Source of the DNA: Trichobilharzia szidati
Taxonomy: Eukaryota; Platyhelminthes; Trematoda; Strigeidida; Schistosomatidae
Assembly (NCBI GenBank): GCA_944472155.2
Contig: OX235271.1
Span: 79,158,256 to 79,222,255, forward strand
DNA length: 64,000 nt
Reading direction: 5' to 3'
Translations under genes and position numbers: made by a program
The notes under the pieces: generated by a model
The model's input: only the letters and a program-made list of their open reading frames with translations
Told to the model about the DNA's origin: nothing
Database searches by the model: none
In this document: piece by piece, positions 24,401 to 39,400 of the stretch
How the letters are laid out: the number at the start of each line of letters is the position of its first letter
Numbering within the stretch: position 1 is the first letter of the stretch

Positions 24401-27400
24401 CCTAACACGGTAAACCAAACATCGAACCACATTTCGTTAGTGTGGTAGATGAATGAAACTCAGAAAGTGAATATATTCCCGAGTTGGTGTTGAATGCGAG
24501 ATAAAGCTGCTCGAACGTAATCGCGCCAAAGGTCTTTGCAACGACCAAGAACAGTAGTGTTTGACAAAATGGCAAGCGAATAAAGGAGTAAACAACATGT
24601 AATACCCGTCAACTACTTCGGTTTATTGGACAAAATAGTGGTAAAAATCCTGTGATACAAAAAATCATCTCCAAGAAGAATGGAACCTCTTAAAAGAAAT
24701 GGTTAGAAAGTTTGACGGAACGTTTCGAAGAGCAATTGAATCGGTCTACAGATGAACTACAGTCATTCACCCAATACCTGCATAAATGCGATGTAGACTT
24801 CAGTTGTCCAAAAAAAGGCGTGGAAGCAAGAGCAGTCTTTGGTTTGAAATGGGGAAATCAAGCAAATCTTTCTCTGGTAATCACAAAGATAGCGCTTTGA
24901 CTAACACTGTATCTAAGATTCTAGAATCCACAGTGGGACTGGGAAAAACCAAAACCTAGAAGACCAGGAGGCTTTTAAGCCCAGACGACGGTAAATTGAT
25001 CACATAAACACCATTAGACAAGTTCCGGAACACAAGCTTTCACATCGGCGTCAAACAGTCGCTATATTTCCTGATTTGAATGCGATATTTGATTCTGTCT
25101 ACAAAGAGGTACCGTGATAATGTCTTGTTGGTGGTCCCAACTAACGCATTCAACTCAAAATCAAGCATTTCTGTAAGAGCCTGTGGATAGTTGTCGTCGG
25201 AAGTGACGCCAACTAGTGCTGTCCGTCAGGTACTTAATTTATTAGAGATGTACTGATGAATATCACCCTAAATAACTCCGATGTTCCAGAGACTGACTTA
25301 TTGACCTACAGTATGCAGATGATATTTTTCTTTTAAGTAAAAACTGACAAAATCCAGCTTTCTGAATGCCTCTGATAAAATTTTAAGTATATTTAGTATG
25401 CAATTCACCCTAGTCACATAAGACTACTCTGCAGAGTTGGTTTGCGCCAACCCTTCCCTAGTTTTAGGATGAGGAGTGAAATAGTTGTATTTTTCGACCA
25501 CTTCATTTATTTGGGAAGATGTCATCGCTGATGATATCTCAGTACAAATACAGAAGGTTTACTTAGCATTAGACAACTTGGATCATCTTCCACACAAGTG
25601 AGATAAAAAGCTACTTATCATTGTGAATTGGTTCGCCCAAAATACTCTACGATCATGAGACATAACCGTAGAAATTGAGAGACATGCAAAGATCAGGAGT
25701 CCGACAATAGGTACGTCCGTCCAACCTCCCATCTAGGTGAAGCTTTATGCTCAGAAATAATATGCCTAGGAATAGAGTGTTAGGTAGGTAATGGGAGGAG
25801 GTCAGTGGACGAAGCGAATTCGATCGAGAAGACTAGAACATGTGTTTCGGAAGACAAGCCACCACCCCCCTTGACCCGCAATGGTAGCTGATATACGATT
25901 AGGTTAAAAAGATATTTGAGGTGATCATACCGAAACAGGGTATCACTCCATGGAGTCTTTAACTATTGGTTTGAGCCATGCAAGTAAGTGTACATTGTCT
26001 TGTTTGGGTCCTAAGGATGCTGGGAAACGATTCCCCAAAACCCCTAGTAACATGGCTCTCTCTCTCCCATTTATCGGGTTAATTCGCTTTCCTGTATTCA
26101 CTCAATGTTCAAAATCATCTCACCTTTATGCCTTTGGTATCCTCTTCATCGAATGAGCCAATATCAAAAGCATCTGCAGCGTTTACTTCACCTCTAGGTG
26201 GAATTAATGGTGGTGGATACTTTTGTAAGTAAACTTGTTGCCAATCAATTCCTTTAAAGAATGGATGTTCACGGACTTCCAAAGATCTAAATATAATATA
26301 TAACAGTAGAAGAGAACAAAAGTTAACCTACAAATAGCACTAGCAAGCAATAAAAGCAATAGAACACCACAACTAAACGCATAAAACAAAGGTACACAGC
26401 AAAGAAGCAAGTTTGGTTAGAAAACACACACCATAAACACTAATGTCTTGTCTTTAATGAAGATTTTTTAAAATGACGGTTAGAGTAACAGATGTAGCAA
26501 AATTAGCTGTTAAAATAAGAAATAAAATCTAAAACCCAACAAGTCTGGGGAACACAATTTAAAATATTCCAACTAATATTGTGCGAGAATGTGTGTATTG
26601 ATTACCTGGTGGTATATGAAGCTCTTTGCCCTATATAGGAATGAATACAAAAATCGAAAGAATTCAGTAAGCCAAAAAGAAAAGATATTTTTCTTAGATT
26701 TGGAAAGCGATTAAATACGGTGATGATGATGATGATGATGAATAGGCCAATTTTGTTGGACGTGAAATTGATTTTTCAAATCAATTTTTAGAATGACTGC
26801 TTATAGGCGTTATTTTTTTTGGCATAGAGAGAAAGATAGCCAATAAATGGATGCATTAAATACATATGGGGAATAATTTACAACTTAGATATATAATATA
26901 TATATGCTATCCATTGGCCAGGGTAGGTATAAAGAAAAAGTGTACTTTATTGCTGTGTGTATGAGACAGTGTATGAATTACTGACATATTTTTACGGAAT
27001 AATGAACATACCCACACACATATATACATCTCTGCGATTATCTTCCCTACACACATCTCTTTTAACCGATAAATATTTCTATGCAGTTGTAAAATCCACT
27101 AAAAGATCATGAATAAAAAGACTAACTAAATTATTACGAAACACAAAAAAAACGGGATTAATTGCAAAGATTTGCGCGCTTAGCACAGAAATATCTTCAT
27201 TCAAGTGAATAAACACTTGTGATTATCTTACAGTCAAGAGGAGTTTGCAAAGCATAATGAAAATAAACAATATATATATGCATATCTCATGAATTCTAAT
27301 GAAACATTGAAACTTATAGCATATAACAAGGAAAAGTATATATAAGCTAATAATCATTCATGCATTCATCATTAACAGTCCCCTGTAGCAGTAATTTCTT

Positions 27401-30400
27401 TTTTAGCCTAAGGCATTATATGTTACTTGATTAATACAAACCATCAGAAAGCCATACCTATGAATGATTTACATCGCCTTCAAAATACTTCATATCACAC
27501 TCTCACTATACACACACTAGTTTTTACTTAATTATATTTCCTTTTCTTATTACAATAATATTTTCCACACTCGAATACCAACCATTATTGGTAAAACAAG
27601 AAGCATATAACAATCAATCAGTGTGAACGACTTAACAAAAAACTTTTAATAATCAATGAGAATCTTTTTTAAGAGAAGATTCCTAATAGAATTACGGCTG
27701 TACTAATAAGCCATCATACAATGTTTAGTTGTAACAGGAAAAAATTATTCATCACACTCCAGTTACATTCATCATAACATTGTGTACTGGCCCCTTAAAT
27801 TATATATGAACTTATGTATGGATTTTAGAGACACTTGAAGAAGATGACTCATCAATAGAGACGATAATTAGTCACCTAGATAAGTTTATATGCATGGGAA
27901 CCAGTTTAACACCCAAATCACAGTTACTACTGTTATTAGGAGTTTTGTCTTATTCCAATTGATTTTTTTCTTAAATATACTTTCCCGGTCAATCAATGCA
28001 CGTTTTATTACATGAAGCTATTCTGATTGGTTGTTCAAGGTCCTTTGTTAAATCGTTAACCTTGACTATCATTCTTTGTTCACCATGGCATTTTATTTGT
28101 AAGCTGTTTCAGAGTTTGACAACTTGGAGTGATGTACTACTGATGAACTACTCTCATCTGACCAGCTCTACAAACAAGAGACACGCATGCGTCATAAGTC
28201 TTCTCTCTCCACAACAAACCGAGAATTATCAAACAACTTAAAATAATGATGTTCAACTACTGCTTTCAACTTCCACGCTTTAAAACAGAACGACGTAAGG
28301 GGAAAACTAATACATACACACACACACACACAAGGATATAAAATGGACAATAAAATTAGAAAAACAAAATAAACTAGTAAAAATGACAAGAAATAAAACG
28401 AAATTTAAGAAGAACTTTTCATCATTTGTTGTAGCCAGACATATATATATATATATATATATATACAATAATACAACTTTGGAATGTGACTGAATGTATA
28501 CTACGTCAATCCTACTGACATTATTGCCAGCTTCTTCATTACTAAAAATGTGATTAAATAGAACATATGGCTGTGGATAGGACTTATAATGCTGTCAGTA
28601 AAAACATTATCGAATGACGACTACTAAATGAAAACAAAAGTAAGAAGTGAAAAGGAAACCGGAATTTCTGTGAAAGTGAAATCCACAAATTTAATTTGAT
28701 GAGACTAATTCAAAACAATGACAGTATAGGATTACAGAAAACTAAGCATCAACGAGAAACACTTGGAGCAGATCACTTCCTTCACTTGTCTAGACAGCAT
28801 TGTTTCAATCACAAGTGGGCGGAATGGATGAATATGTCAAAATCAGAATCAGAAAGGCAGGATACACTTTCATCAATCTGAAATCAGTTTGGAAATCTTC
28901 TGCACTCTGAGGCATAAAGAGCAAGATTCGAATTTTCAACACTAATGTCAAGTCAGTTCTACTATATGGGTCAGAAACTTGGCAAACACGTCACGAAAAG
29001 TATTTCCAACAGGTTGCAAGCCTTCATCTACAGCCGCCCTCTGCTTCCATAATCAAGATCAAATAGCCAGAAAGAATTAGCAACAAGAAACTGTGGGAAC
29101 AAACTAACCAAGAACTTATCACTCAACAAATATGTAGAAGAAAATGGAGGAGACCGTTGAGTCACACTACACTTGACGCAAGCCCTCGAGTGGAACCCAA
29201 ATGTGAAACGACGAGTGGATAGTCCTAGGGTAACATGGAGATGAGAGATTATGGGTAATCGTGGATTCAACTAAAGAGGATAACAGAAAATAGAATAACG
29301 TGGAGATTCGTTTTTGAAGCTGTATGTCCCACTCGGAACCAAGGGGAACAATAAATATAATAAAAGCATAAATAAGGTGTGAAGTATAAATCTTTAGGCA
29401 TCCTAGGGCTCGAAGTACGTGAATATCTATTTCAACAACGGGAATATATTTGCTTTTCAAATAACACTTTTTGAAAAAACCAAGAAGTAAACAAGTTGTC
29501 TAAAACTGTGTATTGTTAAGTTAATAAAATGACCTACCCACGCCCCATACATCCCAAACGGTTGCATACGTCACGTGCCAGTAAACCTTCTAGAAGTGAT
29601 CGCATTTCACAAGACATACCATCAGGAATATCAAGGCTCTAAAAAAAGTGAAACACACTGATGTTACAAAAAAGGTTGAGTTGCAAACAATATCATATGA
29701 AAATGGTGCTACCACTGCGTTAATCCTTACACTAGTCAATTTATAAAGAAAAAATTACAGCTAAGGATGCACTTGTTTCTATTGACTGATCAGAGAAAAC
29801 GGACATAATGGACCAAAACCCGTTGATATCTTTATTAATATACACAGTGTAAGGTGTATTTAGCTTTACCTAAAACAATATTAAGTAGTGCTACCAAGAG
29901 AAAAGCATGAGTGGGAGGAATCTAAAGCCAAACAGCCCTTTCACTTATCTAGCTAGGCACGGATGAGGATGTCAATGGAGGGAGTGGAAAAGCAAGACAG
30001 ATCCTCACAGACAGACACATCACGAGCAACAAAATCTGCATTAACACTACTGTCACATCAATCAGTGCTTCTATATGGTTCACAGACTTAGTACGTGCGT
30101 CACAAGAAGCATTTCCAACAGGTTGCAGACTTTCATCTACAACTACCTTCACTCTATTACTGAACATCAAATGGTCAGCCAGAAAGCATTAGCAACAAGA
30201 CACTATGGGAACAAAGCAGCCAAGAAGCAATCGCTCAAAAAATAAGTCGAAGGAAATGGAGATGGATTCGCCATACGCTGGGGAGACCGCTGAGTGACAC
30301 TACAGGTGCTGCAAGCCCTCAAGTGTATCCCGAATGGGAAACAACAAACCGGAATTCGAGGGTAACATGGAAGAGATCGTGGTGAAGAGAAAATTAAAAC

Positions 30401-33400
30401 GTATGGGCAACCATACAGCCAGTCAAAAAAGACTGCAGAAAACATAGTAAAGTGGAGATTTGCTTCTGAAGCGATATATTCCTCTGGGACCCCAGGAGAA
30501 TAATCATAATCGGAGAAAAAACTAACGCAAGAACTGATAAACATAACGCCCGATATTATATATGGGTCACCCAGATCTATTGAATAATGTTACCTACAAA
30601 ATCAAGGAAGAGAGAATAATGGGTGAAATAAAAAAATAAGCGTTGCGTGACTATCTTGAATACACGTAATAATCGGAATCCCAAACATAGTATTGTATCA
30701 GATAGACTTTATCAAGCAAACACCGGATACACTGTCATTTTGAGCATAAAATTTCCTCTTAAACAATAGGTTACCTAAGATATTCGCTAAATTCATTCAC
30801 AGTATTATGTTAAATGATATATACTATGGTTAACTCAAAAAGAAATAAAATTATTACAAGTTCATTTCAGTCGCTTGCAATTGCTATTCACCAAAGAATA
30901 AACAACAGAGGGATATGTGCATACTTCAATTCAGCAAGATAATCAGCAACATAACATAAACTACATGATTCCCAGCCTTGCAAATAATCAAGACTACTGT
31001 GAAACAAACTGTGTTTATAAGTGTAGGAGACAAAGGTGCACTATTTTACCTATGTAAAGCAATCAGCTATAGAGCCAATAGCAACTTTCAACATTTCGAT
31101 GAGTTTTAATCCTATGAGTTTGTTTAATTCACATCCTCAGTTGTACTATGTGCATATATATCATTAACATCAACTTCTCAATTATTCAGAACTGTTAGCA
31201 ATTGTGCGTCGGTGGCACAGTGGTTAGGACGCTCGCCGACCATGCACATGGTCAGGGGATCGATCCCCGGCAGACGCATTCCTTTACCTCACTAAGCCAG
31301 TAATAAAGCTGGTAGAGAGGAAAGGTTGGGCATGAGGCTAGCAACCCCATCCTGTAAAATTAAACACTACTCCCGAAACTTCAAGCCTCTAGCTTGAAGC
31401 CCTATGTTCTATTGGAACGTGAAGAAATAAAAATTAGCAAATAATTAACAGATTTATCTCATAACATGAATTACTTACCATGGTCATAGTCATTCTGTCA
31501 ATTTCGTGTTTATCCTTTGTTTTATGATGTCTGAATGGACTGTGACCTCTTAACAGTTTATACAGCATACAACCGAGTGAAAACCAATCAGCAGAAGAGT
31601 CATACGGGCAGCCTTTCTGTAGTACTTCAGGAGCCATGTAACCGTGTGTACCAACACTAGCATGAGGTTTACGACGTGAAAAATCACATGCTAATCCCAA
31701 GTCACTAATTCGAACATGGCCGTATTCATCCAAAAGTATGTTAGCTGGCTATTATGAAAGAAAGGAAGCAAACAAACAACAAATCTCAGTGGAGATAAAC
31801 CAACAAAACATCAATAATGTTTGGTAATAAACAATCAATAAGATGCTGTCATTATACAACATATCGCCGACGAAATCTTACCACAGAAACAGAATGTTCA
31901 TGTGCTACTTGTCAGTTTACATCATCTCTGATGCAGACGTGATATTCGGCTACCGATCAAAGGATGTGTGTACTGCGTAGCAGTTCGCTCTTTTGTTAAA
32001 CGTGACTGTTGAAAGCAGTAGACATGGAGATACTACCAATCTTGCGTCCTACACCCCATGTTGAATGGTAAAATATGGTGAGTAATATTCAGGCTAGATA
32101 AGCAGTGCAAGTTGGGAAATTACATTCATGGAGGTGGCTGAGACAGGTATCAAGCATGTCAATCCCTCGCCTTCCTCGACAAGCAGTGTTAGTTGACATA
32201 AGATTAGGTTGAAAACAATTAGGGATGGTCAAATCAGAACGTGCCATCAATCCATGAAGTCTTTGACAGTTGATTTAAACCACGTAGGGAGGTGTAAACT
32301 ATCTGGTTGTAGTCCTCAGGATGTTAAGGATCAATGACTTGCAACTGTTGATGATAAGGATTAAAATCGTTCTCGATGATGCGCAAATGCATTCACTCTT
32401 CATAGTCTCCCAAATCCACAAAGTCTCCATGTTTCTTCATGTGGTTATTCTTTCTTCCGTACATTACCGCTTATTATAGTACCTTTGAATTCCTTTTTTC
32501 CTATGTGTGCTACATGAAGTGCGGCAGCTTGAACTGCTGCACACCTGTGCAAAGTTTTATGTTAAGACTCAGTCAGTGTCACAAACTCTCAGTATTTTTA
32601 TTACACATCTATCTGACAGGAAGGCTCTCTTACCCTTCACTTTCACAGTGGAACTAAGATAACTATTTGTGTACAGGAACACATAAGTCATGATTTCCCC
32701 TACAGTTAAACAGGATCGCTAAATCATAACGTAGTCCCACATTTATAGTGTGGTCACACAGTGATCATCCTTCTAGTCCACATTTAATAGTCACACATAA
32801 TGGATAATACCACTCCTGAAAACAACAAAGGTGCGACAACCTACATTTGTCACACTTTTATTTAGTAAACGAACGCTTTAAAGTTAAACAGACTAATTGT
32901 AGTAGAACGAACACAGCCATTACTGCTTTAATAATACAACGGTTTCAAGTACAACAAACGGTCTATTTCTTAGGGGATTAGGAAATTCCTATAAACGTAA
33001 TGTAACCAATAAGATGAACAACCTCATCACATGCGGGAAGTAGAAGTTACCATAAATAATCTCCAAAAACCAATGAAAAGTTGTACGTAAAACACATAAA
33101 TCAACTTTATAAATGTGAAGTAGTTTATTAGCCTAATAATTATTAAGACAAAGTGTATGAGGTATACTGCGCTAACAAGAAGACATTATGATGCAGCAAT
33201 AGGGAAATATTTCGCTCTTCTAATATTTTCCTTTCGATTAATTATTATTGTTGTTCCCTTGGATTTCGAATGGAACATATGGCTACAACAGCACATATCC
33301 ACTTCGTCCTATTCACTGAGGTTCTCTTCAACTGGCCCACCGACTGTCCAGTCGTTCATCTCTTCAAACAATCTCCTCCATGTCACCCTCGGAGGTCCCA

Positions 33401-36400
33401 CTCGAGGGCCTGGCGCGTGATATCATTCGACGGTCTTCTCAAAGTGTGTCCGATCTATATTCATTTTCTTCAGCATATTTGCCGAGCAATAAGTTCTTGA
33501 TTGGTCCTTACCCACAGTTTCCTGGTGTTAATTCTTTCTGGCCATTCATCTGATCTTCAATATAGAGCCAGAGAAGGCAGCTGTTGATAAGTCTATAGTA
33601 GCCTGTAGGAAAATGCTTTTTGTGACCTACACACCAAGTCTCTGACACGTATAGAAGAATTGACTGGATCAACATTAGCGTTGAAAATCTACATCTTGTT
33701 GTTTATTCTGAGTACAAAAATTTTCCGAACCGAGTTCAGATTGATGGAGGTCTACCTTGCCTTTCCGATTCTACTTTTGACATCCTTATCCGTGCCATCC
33801 ACCTGTAGTGGAAACGATGACGTCTGCATAAGTGAATGAAGTTACCTCTTTCAAATTTATTCCGTTGATAGTGATTGGTGCTTTTTTTCTTATATCTTCA
33901 TCACTTCTGTCTTCTCTATGCTCATTTGAAGTCCTGTCTTTACTTCTTCTTCTTCTTCTATTAAGTCTTTAGTGTGTAAAAGAAAGTAATGCGAAGGAAA
34001 AACACTTTCTCTCTGTTCATTTCATGATACTGGTTTCTTGTGAACACATTTCATTCAACATTATGTACATCAAAACAGTGAACTAAGCATAAAGCTAAAC
34101 AATAAACAGTCATGACGACATTACTAAAAATCTATTTCATTTTGAACAATCAACTGATCAACTAATTTACTTTGTGTTATTTCAATGTTCACATGTGACT
34201 AATCAAACAAAACAAAATATGAAGAAAGACATATATGACGGTGTTGTTTAATAAATTCTATTTATGTCAGTTAATGTGATTCCCACGACTAGTGTAATTG
34301 CGTAATTCAAAATGAAAAAAGAAAGAAGAAAAATCAGACATTTCAAAGAGAACGACAACAACAACAACACCAGATGCCTAATTCTTCACGCTTACGTAAT
34401 CATATATATATATTTCTGTTGACTATATTACTATTACTGTCGATATCAACTATAAATAAGGCTTCAGTGTACTGAACAATACACACCCCGTTTGAAAACT
34501 GTAAAATTTTGGTTATCCTATGACTAACTACCACATTAGTGCATGCATATGTATATAGAAAAGAAATACACGAGTAAAACGTTATTCACCCTCAGATATT
34601 TCTATTTTGCTTCGATTATTCCATTAGGAGGAGGAAGTAATCATTAGTTTTTCATAAAAATCAATGATTACATACTGCCTACAAGAAGGCTGGCTGGCTA
34701 CGTACGTGTACGTGTACGTGGAGAGGGGAAAGAAAATAGGTAACCAAAACAGTAAAAATGTTTTGACTTGTGTTTTTCTTTTGTCATGACAAAAAAAACT
34801 TGTAAAATACACAATGAACAAGAGATAATGCAAAAGGGAGAGAGAGAGAGAGCGAGAAAATCGCTTACCTTTAAATCTCGATATACAACAAATCTATTAT
34901 GCATATGCTCCAAACCAAGTATAACTTCAGCTGCATAAAAACGTACTTCTGATTCAGAGAAGATATTATGCTGTGTAAGATGATAGTGTAGATCACCACC
35001 ATTCATTAAATCTAATATAAAGCATAACTTTTCTGGAGTTTGAAAGGCATACGTCATACAGACTATAAAAGGACAACCATCCTATTTGAGAGAAAAAAGA
35101 ACACATTGTAATGAGAGTATCACAACACTAGTTAAATACAAAAAAAGGATTTAACTTTGATCACGGATTGATATCAGTTAGGTGACCCCTGAAAACCAGG
35201 GAGTACTGGACAGCTGTTTTGTCCTAGCTTGGGACTCATCATCAGTACGCACCCACTGGGTTTCGAATCCAGGACCTACAAGTTACAAGGCAGGCTCATA
35301 AACCATTCAGTAACTGGGATCCGCCTCAATGACCAGCCCATGAATTCCAACTTTCACCAATTCTTGATTTTAGTGCCGCGCACCAGCCAATGTCATGGCG
35401 AGTATCTGTTCTCATATTCGACCGGGTGGACCCCACTGGTGACGACTTCTCACTAAAACTTCAGGCAACTTCATCCTGCAGCCAGTCACCAGCAAGTATT
35501 AGGTTACTTTTCAAGAGTTTGTTTGTTTTTTACTTGTTTCAATTCTGATCACTGATAGCGTACCACCGATGAGTCCCAGATTAGGACGAAAATGCTCTCC
35601 GGCACCCTCTGGTTCTCAATGGTTCTATAACTGACATTAATCCGTGATCAAACTTGAAACAAACCAAGTTCCCACAGAAAAACTCTTGAAAAAAGGTTTT
35701 ATTGGCTTACAACTTTGTTAAAAGTGAAAAAATATTGGGTTACGGTGTACACTGGTATGAAGACAATGAAAGTATGTAGGTCAGTCAAGACTACAAACGT
35801 TTATGTATATCTATATCTGCATGGATTGGGGTGTGCTGGGGGAATACAATGTCATATCCTCCTCGAAAAGTAGCAAATATCTAGACAAAAACAAACATAG
35901 TCTCATTTGCATCCATTCACAGTTAGTTGATAAAAGTAACAAAGTTCGTAACACATTTATGTTTATAAGGTAATGTATGTTGTGTTATATTATTCGTCAG
36001 CCACATATGAAAACAATTGTCTGGGAGATTCATAGTTCATGGTAAGATATCAGAAACATTTTCTTTTAGAAAGTCAAATATTCATGCCACTAATAACAAT
36101 TTGGATAACCTAGATATCACTAAGGCACCATATTTAGTTAGTATACAGAAGAACGATAGTCAAATAAAAAACTGATCAGCCTACCAATACGCCGACTGAT
36201 AACAAGAATAACTTGCACTTTGGTGTCTTAGTTCAATTTTAAAAAATGATACACTTACAGAAAAGAGGAAATTCAGTAACAGTTTACCTAATCTATCTAT
36301 GCTAAAATTGCAAATATAGGAAAGTATGAACAAATATTTGCAATACATTTCTCTATTCCTGTTAAATATAAATTGCATATAAACGAAATTTACGGTAGTA

Positions 36401-39400
36401 TACATTGTTAAGAAGCCGTATTCACTTCTTTACTAAAACAACTGCTGAAACCACAGAGTACAAGAAATCTGTGTGTACATGAAATCTGCCACCAATCAAA
36501 CTGATAGGATTTGAACACCTCTTACAACCGTTGATAAAGGCAAGGGGATTGTTGGTAAACCAACAGGTTAATAATCACCAGCAAAACAATATTCTGAAGT
36601 GTAACCATAGGAGGCCAATCATGTTCTGACCAAATTGCAACTCTACGCATCATCATCGAACAAAGCATGGAATGGCAATCAAACCTCTACCTCAACTTTA
36701 TAGACTTTGAGAAGGCCTTCACGAGACAGCGTTGACCGCGAAGTAATTTGGAAACTACTCAAGTACTATGGCGTACTCCAAATATTCATCAACCTTATTC
36801 AACAGCTGTACGACAACGGCACATGTCAAGTGATCCACAACGGAAAACTCAGCGAGACGTTTGGAGTAAACACAGGAGTCAGACAAGGGTGCTTATTATC
36901 ACCAATGATATTCCTAATTGTGGTGGACTGGATTATGTGTCAGACAGTGGGAAACGAGAAGACAGGGATATCCTGGACCGACGTGAAGAACCTAGAAGAC
37001 CTGGATTTCGCGCGTGGATGATTTATGTTTGATGTCACACAAAATCGAAGACTTACAAGCGAAAACCGACAAACTGGTCGAATAGGCTGGCAGCAAAGAC
37101 AGGACTCCAGGTGAACATAGACAAGACGGAGGTTATGAAAATAACCAACCAACAACAGCAGCAACATCCAGCGCCAATCACCATCAACGGGAGGGATTTG
37201 AAAGAGGTTACTTCATTCACTTATCTAGGGAGCATTGTCTCAACTATAGGAGGAACGGACGAGGATGTCAAATCGAGAATCGGGAAGACGAGAAACACAT
37301 TCATCAACCTGAAACCAATCTGGAAATCTTCGTCACTCAGCATCAACAACAAAATTCGGATTTTCAATACAAACGTCAAGTCAGTCAGTTCTTCTATACG
37401 GATCAGAAACTTAGCGGGTCACAAAGAATATTTCCAACAGCCTGTTGCAGACCTTTATCAACAACTGTCTTCCCTCTGTACTGAAGATCAGATGGCCGGA
37501 AAGAATCACCAACAAGAAACTATGGGAACAAACAAAACAAGAACCAATCGCTCAATAAATATGCAGAAGAAAGTGGAGATGGATTGGACACTCGCTGAGG
37601 AGGCCGCTGGGTGACATCGCGCGTCAGGCCCTTGCTCAAGTGGAACCCGAAAGGGAAGCGGCGAGTGGGACGTCCAAGGGTGACATGGAGGAGATCGTGT
37701 GAAGAGGAGTTGAAACAGTATGGACTATCATGGATGCAGGTGAAAAGTACAGAAGAAGATAGAAGCAAGTGGAGATGTGCAGTTGAAGCCCTATGTTCCA
37801 CTAGGAACCCAAGGGAACAATAATAATAATAGTAACCATAGGAATGGGATAGAAGGAACAATAAACCGAGAAAATTTAATTTAAATGGTTGCATGCGATT
37901 TTAAAACGACGAAATTGTTATTTAAAATCTACTAGTTTTTTGACAAATCTGTATTATTCATACAGTCAACTTAGAAAACTGCATAAACAATCACGAATAT
38001 CTGAAGTGATATTGGAAAGCTCTACGTCGCAACCATGGATATAGTTATGCCAACTCAAAATTTCCTAAACGCCATACTAGAAACCACACTGATTTCATTC
38101 TTTCATATGTTCCAGAAATGAAGAGAAATACAGCACAACGGTCCTCTGAGTTATCTGAGTTGAGATTTGATGAACACTAAGTAAGCATTCATCGACTATG
38201 TCACTATGGTTACAGAGAAGCGCACACAAACCATCCATTGACATTTGATGTAAAGTCTTAAAGCTACAGAAGTACAAAGCAAATTTTCAGAAGGTCCTAC
38301 TAAAAGTGTGTTCAATCATTTTTGTCAGTAACTCCGATCTTCTTAACAACTGGAGACCTTGTCTGTTAGGTCGAAATTCTGAGACGTGGACCAATACATA
38401 GATAATAGGCTCCATTCATATGTTGAGTGTGACAATTTGATCAATCGAACTAGTGACCTTGTTTTGAATTTATAAAAGACTGGTATTTCAAAATAATCAA
38501 AGCAACTGACCAATTTATACCCTATCCTCTAACCTAGTTCTGTTCAAATCACTTCATCGATATCGCCTTGCATTTTACAATTCTTAAAGGTATATTATTG
38601 AGTGTTTACTTGAGACCAACCGTCAGGCCCTGTAGTTTCACACCATTCTCGTTTTGAAACATACTTAACAATCTCACCATGAGACGGAATATTGACATCT
38701 ACATTGATATTAGCACTCACAGTAAAAGACGATGGACACATGCAGCATTGTATCCCTCAGATCAGTTTCTCCTACATATCCGAGTAATTAATGAATGTTG
38801 CTCAGTGATGAAGGCGTTTTTCACTCCCTTCACCTTTAGAACCTATCGAATACCACGTAATGTACTAGGGCAGAGTAGAAATTCAATAAGGTACTCCACA
38901 CACTGAGACAAATTCCTACTAAATTACTCTTACAACAGCTTATATCAACACTATCTACTTGTGTTAACAGTTGACTTGATGACAGAAGTTACCAAAACGA
39001 AAATACTGGAAGACATTTATAACCCAGATTATGAGAGGAACGAATCAAAGTCCCTTCTCTTCCATCAGTTATACAAACTTTAAAGGGAAATATGGACCAA
39101 AAACACAACACAATCTTCTAATTAAAAACTTACTCCTGTACTGACAAGTGAGAGCATGACACGCTCATTAAGAGCCAAAGTCTCTCCACCCTTCATTTTG
39201 ATTCTTTTCTTATCCAAGCATTTCATAGCATACCTATATTAAAGAGAAATATTCGTTTGGGTAGTTAACAATGTCTATATATTTCGGTTTACCACTCAGT
39301 TGACACTTTTGATAATAGCCTTGTAAAATATGAATAAACCTTTTTTTATTCCTTCACGTTCCCAGTGGAACATAGGGCTTCAAGCTAGAGGCTTGAAGTT

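Noticed and set aside
31204..31280. A genuine tRNA gene
   Set aside because: A and B boxes and an acceptor-like pairing are present, but the arms do not fold to standard lengths and the unit is followed by a SINE body and tail, with the same unit repeated at several loci.
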